This document shows, in pieces, positions 56,453-64,000 of a stretch of 64,000 nt of DNA (its first letter is position 1; the number at the start of each line of letters is the position of its first letter). The DNA is from Manihot esculenta (Eukaryota; Streptophyta; Magnoliopsida; Malpighiales; Euphorbiaceae). Both the position numbers and the translations under genes were made by a program. The DNA is taken from NCBI RefSeq assembly GCF_001659605.2, contig NC_035164.2:7429622-7493621 (forward strand), read 5' to 3'. The notes below the pieces were generated by a model. That model saw only the letters and a program-made list of their open reading frames with translations. It did no database searches and had not been told where the DNA came from.

Positions 56453-58445
56453 TGATCGCGGTTGTCGAAGCCGGTCAAAAATAACCTTTCTGGTTATCAA
56501 CAATTTACAACTGCAGATAGTGGTGAAAGGATCGAATCCACAGAGAATTGATTACTTACTTATTTTCCTTATCAAGACCAATAAAATAAACTAAAATAAA
56601 AATAAACTGAAAAAGAAGAAAACTGAAAGAGAAATAAACGGAAAGCAAAATAAACTGAAACGAGATAAAACTGAAAGAGAAATAAACAGAAAGCAAAATA
56701 AACTGAAACGAGATAAAACTGAAATGAAATAAAACTGAAAGCCAAATAAACTAAAAACGAGATAAACTGAAAGAGAAATAAACAGAAAGCAAAATAAACT
56801 AAAAACGAGATAAACTGAAAGCAAACAAACTGAAAGTAAATTGGGGGGTTTTGAGATTGATTTAATTGATCTAATATTGAAAGCAATAAAAATAAGGCAA
56901 ATAATAAAAATAAAGAGAAATAAATAATAAGAAAGATCTAGTTGAAGAATTGGATCCACTTTAGTTGTTGGAATTGATCATTGACACTTAGTTTCCTTTG
57001 GGTTGATTCAATAGATTAGTTATGGAGATGGAAGACGCTTCTCACCACCATTATCTCTCCTTATGATTAAACCAATTAGGGAACGTCCTCTAATTAATTA
57101 CTAATTAACAAATTGCCAAGGAACGTCCTTGGGCCTTAGGCATCAAAACAATTGTCAATTGCATTAAGAAATAGAGAGATCCAATCCTAGCTACCCAAAC
57201 GTATGGAGATAACGCTAGATCATACAATTTCCTTGGGTTTTATCCCAAGTGTTCTCATGTAAGAATAATCTAAGCAATTACGGACTTAAATCATCCAAAC
57301 TAACATATTATTACTTTGCAATCAAGAATCAATTGGCCATATTGATCAAAACAACAAAGCAGCAATGGAATTAAGCATGAGATTGTATGAATATTGAATA
57401 ACAAAAGATAAACAATATTTGATCAAGTCTCCCAATCCATAAAACAACTAAAGCATCACCTAATCTTCAACTAGAATAAAAGATTTCAGCCTCTCATGGC
57501 TGAAACAAAACCAAAAATAAAAGAAAAGAAGAAAGGTAGAAGAAGAGATGTGAATTCGTAGGTGTCTCCAAGGTGGTGTGTTTGGGCCCTGTAGAGGCTC
57601 CTTATGTGGCCTTTTATAGTTGAAAAGTGTTGCCCTAGGTCATACTTACTGCCCAAGAGGTATTTTCTGTCCAAGTTATGTCTGAAAAGGAAAGAATCAC
57701 GTTTTTCGGCTTCAGAAGGAAGGCTGCGCGCGAATGCTTTGCGGAAGGAAGTTGGTGCGCGCGGTTTGGTCTCAGAAAGGGAAAGAGGCACAGATTGTGC
57801 TTCCTAAATAAGTTTAGATGCTGACCTTACTTCTTAATTAGTGTAGAGGCTGCCCAAGATGCTGCCCATGCTCAACTTGTTGCCCAAGTTGTTACAGAAA
57901 AGGAAGGTGGCGCGCAGATGGCTCTCAGAAGAGGAAAGCGCGCAGATTGTTTCTGAATAGGAAGGATGCACGAATTTTGATCTTCAAAGGGGAAGATATG
58001 CTTGTCCATACATTCCTTTTTAGGTGGAGCCTCTTTTGAAATTTGAATATTGAATGCAGAAGAGGAAGAGCATCTCTTTGAGATCTTGCTGCCTAAATAG
58101 GAAGATATGACTACTGCAGTGTGTGCACATTTTTGAACAAGGAAAGAAAGATCTGCGATTTGAATTTCAAATAATCTTATGACTGAGCTTTCCTTGTTTG
58201 CTTTTGCTTCTGCACTTTCCTCATTTGAAAACTTTCCTTTTTGAAAACTTTCCTTATTTGGAAACTTTCCTTTTTTGGCACTTTCCATATTTGGCACTTT
58301 TTAGCAGTTTTAAGAGCATTTTCTCCAGATTGTCTCTTTACACCTAATATCTGTAAAACATAATTAAAACCACAAAATTAAGTAGAAAATATGTAAATAA
58401 ACATCAAGAACATAATGATAAAATGGACTAAAATATGCTCTATCA
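56453..58445 (-). repeat. 3' LTR of copy C
   Basis: Plus strand TGATCGCGGTTGTCG ... ATGCTCTATCA. The TATA box is on the minus strand (CTTTTATA 57611-57618). GCGCGC-rich sequence lies at about 57725-57765 and 57910-57950. It is related to, but distinct from, the LTR of D. Confidence 0.9.
56580..56838. repeat. A-rich imperfect tandem array in LTR of copy C
   Basis: Repeating modules of GAGAAATAAAC.GAAAGCAAAATAAACTGAAACGAGATAAAACT type, about 50 bp each, followed by variants. The same array is at 61001-61260 in the partner LTR. The hydrophobic frames read from its other strand are artefacts of the repeat. Confidence 0.8.
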
Positions 58446-59474
58446 AATACCCCCACACCTAGCTTTTTGCTTGTCCTCAAGCAAATAAACATAGTCAAAC
58501 AAGCTTTCTTTGCTACTTGATTCTTATTTCCACTTAAGCTCTTACTCTAGACACCTATTTTGAATCATTGCAGTGAAGAATACATGCATGAAGATTACTC
58601 ACCTTCTTTCCTTGTTTCCCTTTACTTACCATGGCTAGGATCTGTTTTCCTCAAGAGAGACCATACATGCACATTTATTTGTTCAGATAAGACTTTTTCT
58701 AGCTTTCAGAGTGACTTGCCCTTACCTTGAAGTACTTTATTCAGACTTTTGCACTTTAGATCTTGCTTGAAAAAGTCACCAACCTTTTTACGTGAAGGTA
58801 CATATTTGTGATACCCACCCCCAGTTACTCAGTTGGTCACCTTTCCAAGTGGCTACTAGCTCTGTTCATAGTCTTTTGACCATTGGAACAATCTTAGATT
58901 TGTGCTTTTGAGGTCTTTGCCTTTGCTGAATTTTCTTTCTCTCAATAATTTGGGCAAATCAACTCCAATTGCTAAATCAAGTCACATTAAGTTCATTCAC
59001 ACAACTTTTTAATTTATTCTCATCAATTGAGGGTCATCAATATATTTTTCACCATGGCAAGCTCAAAGATTCAATTCAAAAGGCAATTCTCAAACATGAA
59101 TATAACTCACTGCAATTGATTCAACATAAGTTTAAAGAGTCATCACATCAATGGGGTCATGGAAAGAAAAGCTCATCCAACATAGTTCATATGATGAGTA
59201 AAGCATCTCAAAAACGGAAACAAAATAAATAATAAAAAAAAAACTGTGGCTATCTGTGTGTGTTATTGAAAGCAAAAAAATGAAAAAAATTTCAACTAAT
59301 GCAAGCAAACTAAAAATCAAAGCAAAAATAAACTCAAAAAGTAAAAATTCAGAAATATGCACCCCCACACCTAAATCATGCATTGTCCTCAATGTATAGG
59401 AAATATTAAAATGCAAAAGAAACTGAGTACTCCCCTGGGTGTGGTGTGCATGGTGTGATCCACTTGATCAAGGC
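58446..59474 (-). other. Non-coding 3' internal region and polypurine tract of copy C
   Basis: The minus strand reads GTGTGGGGGTATT directly before the LTR, preceded by GAGGACAAGCAAAAAGC. About 1 kb matches 3869-4951 of D closely, including TACCCACCCCCAGTTACTC near 58812. No credible gene. Confidence 0.75.
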
Positions 59475-60365
59475 TCAAGTAATTGGGGAAGGGAAAAGAG
59501 TCCCAACTGCATTGAGTAGAAAGTGTAGCACTCCTTTTGATTTAGTCATAGCCCATCCTATTTTTTCCATGTACTCATGAAGTAACATGATTAGCTTCTC
59601 CTCTTTCAGATGAGGTGTGCCTCTAGCCCTTATGTGTGCATTTTTTAGATGATTGGGAAGAACTTTGAACTCCAATTCATGTTTCTCTATGGCTAGCTGC
59701 AATTTAGTACTGAATTCAGGCAAAACAAACTCTACCTTATCCGGTGGTTTGGGCAGGCATTGATCTGCATGCTCCTTTGGTTTGGGCCATTGGACTACCA
59801 TTTGTTCCTTCTGTTCAAGATTTGTTTGCATTGGAAGGCTGAAAGGAGTTTCAGATTGCTCCTTCTGCATAGGACCTGACTGAGGTGGAAGACTGATCTG
59901 CGTTGGAAATTGAAGAGGTGCACTGGAGATGGTTTCAGTCTGCGATGAGAGCTGAGGTGAAGGGTCCGGCGGCCGAAAGATGGAGAAGTTCGGTGGCTGA
60001 AAAGTCATGGCTTCAGTTTGCGCAATTCCTTCCTGAAGTGGTGCGACAGAGCTCTCTTCAGTCTGTGCTTGGTTGTAGTTCTCCTGTTGGATGCAACAGT
60101 CAGTTTCTTTCAATTCTGGCTCTTTTTGAGTCTCTTCCCTGCAAAGATCATCATTTAGTATATCATCTGGATTTACATAAAAAACATTTTCACTCAAACA
60201 ATCAATGATATCTAAATTATTAACAGGCTCTATTTGATCAGTTTGTTTGGACAAACAGTTTTCTGGTTGTGCCTCTTCAGCAGCTTGTTCTTGTACTTGC
60301 CAACTTTCCTCATCATCCTCACCATTTTGAAGCTCTTCCTCTTTTCTTACCATGTCTGCTCTCAT
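59475..60365 (-). CDS. Pro/Gln/Glu-rich frame of copy C ending in an RT-start-like segment
   Basis: A 296-residue frame. Residues ~1-90 are acidic (GEDDEESW), and ~100-200 are Pro/Gln-rich with repeated SLPMQT/QKEQ-like units. Residues ~215-280 (KPPDKVEFVLPEF ... LPNHLKN ... KEEKLIMLLHEYMEKIGW) resemble the stretch just before RT in Tat/Athila pol. It ends soon after, so no catalytic RT motif is present. The frame may continue upstream without an ATG, joined by a frameshift to 60374-60613. It could be a leftover of gag-pol after a large deletion; a retained product is possible but unproven. It also holds CCGGCGGCCGAAA and TTCGGTGGCTGAA, variants of the palindrome. Confidence 0.55.
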   Translation of the reverse strand: MRADMVRKEEELQNGEDDEESWQVQEQAAEEAQPENCLSKQTDQIEPVNNLDIIDCLSENVFYVNPDDILNDDLCREETQKEPELKETDCCIQQENYNQAQTEESSVAPLQEGIAQTEAMTFQPPNFSIFRPPDPSPQLSSQTETISSAPLQFPTQISLPPQSGPMQKEQSETPFSLPMQTNLEQKEQMVVQWPKPKEHADQCLPKPPDKVEFVLPEFSTKLQLAIEKHELEFKVLPNHLKNAHIRARGTPHLKEEKLIMLLHEYMEKIGWAMTKSKGVLHFLLNAVGTLFPSPIT

Positions 60366-60373
60366 TTTGGCGG

Positions 60374-60613
60374 CTATTCGATCTGTTTCTTGTTGGACAC
60401 ATTTTGCAAAGTCTCCAACGTCTTATGAAGATTAGTTCTGAGATCTTGAGGCATTGCATATCTTGATGGTTCATATAATCCTTCACATGCATGTATTTGT
60501 TGGAGTTGTTGTGCTTCAAGAGCTTGTGCAGTTTGGTCTATAACAAAACTTTTCGCAGCAGTGATTTGTTCATAAAGTTCTGCGAGGCGAAAAGGTGTCC
60601 ATTCCTCATCCAT
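60374..60613 (-). CDS. Small gag-like frame of copy C
   Basis: A 79-residue frame starting MDEEWTPFRLAELYE. It has helical, Gln/Ala-rich content (ALEAQQLQQIHACEG) and ends at a TAG near 60374. The next frame overlaps in another phase, with QQETDRIAAKMRADM just downstream, which suggests that a single-base indel split one original gag-like frame. I do not recognise a specific domain. Confidence 0.45.
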   Translation of the reverse strand: MDEEWTPFRLAELYEQITAAKSFVIDQTAQALEAQQLQQIHACEGLYEPSRYAMPQDLRTNLHKTLETLQNVSNKKQIE

Positions 60614-60635
60614 GATTTAATTCTGTGATGGTGAC

Positions 60636-60824
60636 TTACTTGGGTGAGATGATGGGCGGGGGTTGGAGTGAGGAAGGTTCGGCGGCCGAATGTTGGGGAG
60701 GTTCGGCGGCCGAAGGTTGAGCAGAATGCTCTTCAGGCGCAGAGGCTTGCTTTCCTAGCCTTCTGAGGATGCGTTCAATTTCTGGATCAAAGGGCAGAGT
60801 GTCCCTACTTTCAGATCTGATCAT
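60636..60824 (-). CDS. Gag N-terminal-like peptide of copy C containing the palindrome
   Basis: A 62-residue frame, MIRSESRDTLPFDPEIERILRR, an opening of the kind found at the start of Athila/Tat gag. Two copies of TTCGGCCGCCGAA on the sense strand (60673-60710) encode the repeated SAAEP. It lies about 30 bp after the primer site. Whether it is translated is not known. Confidence 0.5.
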   Translation of the reverse strand: MIRSESRDTLPFDPEIERILRRLGKQASAPEEHSAQPSAAEPPQHSAAEPSSLQPPPIISPK

Positions 60825-60850
60825 GAAAGAAAATAAACAAGTAAAATCAA

Positions 60851-60870
60851 CTCCCCGACAATGGCGCTAA
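60851..60870 (-). promoter_or_regulatory. Primer-binding site of copy C
   Basis: The minus strand reads TTAGCGCCATTGTCGGGGAG four bases from the LTR end, close to the TGGCGCC..TTG.CGGGG form known for Athila/Tat elements primed by tRNA-Asp. There are two apparent departures from the usual form. Confidence 0.75.
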
Positions 60871-60874
60871 TTTT

Positions 60875-62867
60875 TGATCGCGGTTGCCGAAGCCGGTCAA
60901 AAATAACCTTTCTGGTTATCAACAATTTACAACTGCAGATAGTGGTGAAAGGATCGAATCCACAGAGAATTGATTACTTACTTATTTTCCTTATCAAGAC
61001 CAATAAAATAAACTAAAACAAAAATAAACTGAAAAAGAAGAAAACTGAAAGAGAAATAAACGGAAAGCAAAATAAACTGAAACGAGATAAAACTGAAAGA
61101 GAAATAAACAGAAAGCAAAATAAACTGAAACGAGATAAAACTGAAACGAAATAAAACTGAAAGCCAAATAAACTAAAAACGAGATAAACTGAAAGAGAAA
61201 TAAACAGAAAGCAAAATAAACTAAAAACGAGATAAACTGAAAGCAAACAAACTGAAAGTAAATTGGGGGGTTTTGAGATTGATTTAATTGATCTAATATT
61301 GAAAGCAATAAAAATAAGGCAAATAATAAAAATAAAGAGAAATAAATAATAAGAAAGATCTAGTTGAAGAATTGGATCCACTTTAGTTGTTGGAATTGAT
61401 CATTGACACTTAGTTTCCTTTGGGTTGATTCAATAGATTAGTTATGGAGATGGAAGACGCTTCTCACCACCATTATCTCTCCTTATGATTAAACCAATTA
61501 GGGAACGTCCTCTAATTAATTACTAATTAACAAATTGCCAAGGAACGTCCTTGGGCCTTAGGCATCAAAACAATTGTCAATTGCATTAAGAAATAGAGAG
61601 ATCCAATCCTAGCTACCCAAACGTATGGAGATAACGCTAGATCATACAATTTCCTTGGGTTTTATCCCAAGTGTTCTCATGTAAGAATAATCTAAGCAAT
61701 TACGGACTTAAATCATCCAAACTAACATATTATTACTTTGCAATCAAGAATCAATTGGCCATATTGATCAAAACAACAAAGCAACAATGGAATTAAGCAT
61801 GAGATTGTATGAATATTGAATAACAAAAGATAAACAATATTTGATCAAGTCTCCCAATCCATAAAACAACTAAAGCATCACCTAATCTTCAACTAGAATA
61901 AAAGATTTCAGTCTCTCATGGCTGAAACAAAACCAAAAATAAAAGAAAAGAAGAAAGGTAGAAGAAGAGATGTGAATTCGTAGGTGTCTCCAAGGTGGTG
62001 TGTTTGGGCCCTGTAGAGGCTCCTTATGTGGCCTTTTATAGTTGAAAAGTGTTGCCCTAGGTCATACTTACTGCCCAAGAGGTATTTTATGTCCAAGTTA
62101 TGTCTGAAAAGGAAAGAATCGCGTTTTTCGGCTTCAGAAGGAAGGCTGCGCGCGAATGCTTTGCGGAAGGAAGTTGGTGCGCGCGGTTTGGTCTCAGAAA
62201 GGGAAAGAGGCACAGATTGTGCTTCCTAAATAAGTTTAGATGCTGACCTTACTTCTTAATTAGTGTAGAGGCTGCCCAAGATGCTGCCCATGCTCAACTT
62301 GTTGCCCAAGTTGTTACAGAAAAGGAAGGTGGCGCGCAGATGGCTCTCAGAAGAGGAAAGCGCGCAGATTGTTTCTGAATAGGAAGTATGCACGAATTTT
62401 GATCTTCAAAGGGGAAGATATGCTTGTCCATACATTCCTTTTTAGGTGGAGCCTCTTTTGAAATTTGAATATTGAATGCAGAAGAGGAAGAGCATCTCTT
62501 TGAGATCTTGCTGCCTAAATAGGAAGATATGACTACTGCAGTGTGTGCACATCTTTGAACAAGGAAAGAAAGATCTGCGATTTGAATTTCAAATAATCTT
62601 CTGACTGAGCTTTCCTTGTTTGCTTTTGCTTCTGCACTTTCCTCATTTGAAAACTTTCCTTTTTGAAAACTTTCCTTATTTGGAAACTTTCCTTTTTTGG
62701 CACTTTCCATATTTGGCACTTTTTAGCAGTTTTAAGAGCATTTTCTCCAGATTGTCTCTTTACACCTAATATCTGCAAAACATAATTAAAACCACAAAAT
62801 TAAGTAGAAAAGATGTAAATAAACATCAAGAACATAATGATAAAATGAACTAAAATATGCTCTATCA
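60875..62867 (-). repeat. 5' LTR of copy C
   Basis: 1993 bp, plus strand TGATCGCGGTTGCCG ... ATGCTCTATCA. Minus-strand TATA is at 62033-62040. It is almost identical to 56453-58445. Confidence 0.9.
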
Positions 62868-62872
62868 GGAAG

Positions 62873-63285
62873 AGTATAGAGTTTTGTAATAGCTAGTGTG
62901 GACATGTAATTGTAAAGAGATAGTGTAATGTACAATGTATAGACGGTGCTTGATGTATAAGAGTTGTTATCCCTTTATGTATGTACATGATCTTTTTATG
63001 TAAATGTTTTATGTCATATGTATGAAAACCAGGCTTAACATAGTATGAGTTGACCCGTCTAGAGCAAAGATGAGAGCTCTGGCAGGGGTTTTACAGTATA
63101 GAGATAGAGTATGCACAGGTTGAGCCTTGGAACAGAGAACAGTTTTAATTTTGACACAAAATGTTTGATCATGTATGGGATTTCACAGGTACACAGAGTT
63201 CACAGCAAGCTTACTACAGGTCCCGGCGACCTTAAGTCGATCTGGATCCTAGTGCCGGTAGCAGTTCGGTTTCCGGGCTGTTACA
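62873..63285 (+). repeat. 3' LTR of copy H, right piece
   Basis: Continues from 56452. It matches 46656-47074 of the 5' LTR and ends CCGGGCTGTTACA, followed by CAAAA. Confidence 0.9.
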
Positions 63286-63290
63286 CAAAA

Positions 63291-64000
63291 TCTATCTCCC
63301 TAGCAGGTGGTAAACCTGGAAGCTCGTCTCGGAAAACATCTGGAAACTCTCTGACTACAGGCACTGAGGCGAGCTCCCTGACCTGACTACTAAGTTCTCT
63401 AACATGAGCCAGATACCCCTGAAAACCCCTCCTTAGCAACCTACGAGCCTGTAGGGCTGATATCAGACCTCTAGGCATACCCCTCCTGTCTCCTCTGAAG
63501 ACAACCTCTGACCCATCCTATCCTCTGAACCTGACTACCTTGTCTCTACAGTCCAAGGTAGCACCATGAGTAGATAGCCAATCCATCCCTAGAATGACAT
63601 CAAAATCAGTCAAGTCTAGAACCACAAGGTCGGCTGGAAGGCATCTACCCTCAACAAAAACTGGACTGAACCGGCAGACTGACTCTGCCACAGATGGATC
63701 ACACTTGGGCCCACTGACCCAAAGGGGACACTCTAACCTAGAAGCTATCAAACCCATGCTATCTACAGCTCTCGAAGCAACAAAAGAATGAGAAGCATCA
63801 GGGTCCATTAGAGCATACACATCAGAACATCCAATGATGAGATTACCTGACACCACGGTGTTTGACGTGTTAGCCTCCTGCTGAGTCATAGTGAAGATCC
63901 GAGTTGGAGCTGACGGACCTTCTCCGCGAGAACCTGGGGAAGAAGAGGCTGACCCTCTACCTGTGCCTCGACCACTGCCTTGTATCATGGCTGGAGCTGC
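63291..64000 (-). pseudogene. Gag end, protease and pre-RT region of copy B, partial
   Basis: The minus strand from the window edge reads a Gly/Arg/Ser-rich linker (GSGRGTGRGS), then [19 protein letters not shown] and the protease. The active-site loop is ALMDPDASHSF, with Asp where A, F and H have Gly. A TAG at 63518-63520 replaces CAG of A. The frame then continues to the pre-RT segment PGLPPAREI and is cut by H at 63290. Joined in order, it precedes 44864 of the same element. It is inactive by both changes. Confidence 0.88.

Larger units (their letters stand above)
56453..62867 (-). mobile_element. Copy C: young non-autonomous Athila/Tat derivative
   Basis: 6415 bp with perfect TSD GGAAG (56448-56452 and 62868-62872). 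The LTRs are each exactly 1993 bp (56453-58445, 60875-62867) and differ at about a dozen sites by eye. The internal region is only 2429 bp: an Asp-tRNA-like primer site, a small gag-type start, a Pro/Gln-rich frame ending in what looks like the beginning of RT, then the 3' non-coding region and polypurine tract shared with D. Protease, most of RT, RNase H and integrase are absent, so mobilisation must have been in trans. Confidence 0.9.
44865..63285 (+). mobile_element. Copy H: Tekay element with broken frame, hosting I and C
   Basis: Flanks are CAAAC (44860-44864) and CAAAA (63286-63290), a TSD with one mismatch. The 5' LTR is 44865-47074. The 3' LTR is 54677-56452 plus 62873-63285, split by C. 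The internal region runs 47075-54676, split by solo LTR I. After removal of I and C, structure and order match copy A. Confidence 0.92.
1795..64000 (-). mobile_element. Copy B: degenerate Tekay element holding most of the window
   Basis: B is read on the minus strand in five pieces: 1795-2228 and 30706-32380 (3' LTR), then 32381-32644, 42234-44864 and 63291-64000 (internal). The pieces join at TSDs of younger insertions D, A and H. Pol order on the minus strand is consistent across the joins: protease at the far right, RT, RNase H, integrase, chromodomain at the left. The terminal dinucleotide of its LTR has become TA on the plus strand at 1795. Its 5' LTR should lie right of 64000. Many stops show it is dead. 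Confidence 0.82.

Noticed and set aside
56572..56959. Hydrophobic Phe/Leu/Ser-rich repeat protein (also 60994-61381)
   Set aside because: It is the complement of the A-rich tandem array in the LTR of copy C. The two overlapping frames both look hydrophobic because of base composition.
1..64000. A captured host gene inside one of the elements
   Set aside because: After assigning every LTR, leader, gag, pol and 3' region, no leftover segment has a domain foreign to LTR elements. The least explained frame is 59475-60365 in C, whose end resembles the pre-RT region.

Overview
The window is plant nuclear heterochromatin made entirely of nested transposable elements. I see no host gene, rRNA, tRNA gene or CRISPR array. 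Evidence for a plant: chromodomain-bearing Ty3/gypsy polyproteins of Tekay/Del type with an initiator-Met-tRNA primer site (TGGTATCAGAGC), Athila/Tat-type Ty3 elements with a tRNA-Asp-like primer site and a GTGTGGGGGTA polypurine tract, and a hAT-like MITE. A eudicot is my guess; the species cannot be named from this sequence.

I named the elements L, B, D, E, F, J, K, A, H, I and C. Boundaries were set from LTR ends (TG...CA) and 5-bp target-site duplications (TSDs). Outer layer: L (+, Tekay, 1-1794) holds B (-, Tekay), which runs from 1795 past the right edge. B is split by D (-, Athila/Tat, 2229-30700, TSD CCTGC) in its LTR, by A (+, 32645-42228, TSD GAGAT) in the chromodomain end of its pol, and by H (+, 44865-63285, TSD CAAAC/CAAAA) in its reverse transcriptase. 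D holds E (-, Tekay, 5684-28477, TSD TACTC). E holds solo LTR J (-, 9607-11902, TSD ACTGT), F (-, 12339-24956, TSD TTACT) and a 452-bp MITE (26843-27294). F holds solo LTR K (+, 16182-18918, TSD TCATT). H holds solo LTR I (+, 49619-51969, TSD ACAGA) and C (-, Athila/Tat derivative, 56453-62867, TSD GGAAG). The deepest path is L>B>D>E>F>K.

Only A looks coding-competent: one uninterrupted gag-protease-RT-RNaseH-integrase-chromodomain frame of 1648 codons between two 2169-bp LTRs that differ at roughly a dozen sites by eye. C is also young (two 1993-bp LTRs, about a dozen differences) but has lost nearly all of pol. B, D, E, F and H are pseudogenised by CAG-to-TAG stops, frameshifts and internal deletions.

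The Tekay LTRs are unusually structured. Clusters of the 13-bp palindromic core TTCGGC[C/G]GCCGAA lie just upstream and again downstream of a TATA box. Splice-like donor and acceptor signals are conserved through the LTR, with a final TTTTCCAG 9 nt before the gag ATG, suggesting a spliced leader that would remove the primer site. A conserved hairpin sits beside the polypurine tract. The palindrome block also occurs in D and C, which belong to a different Ty3 clade.
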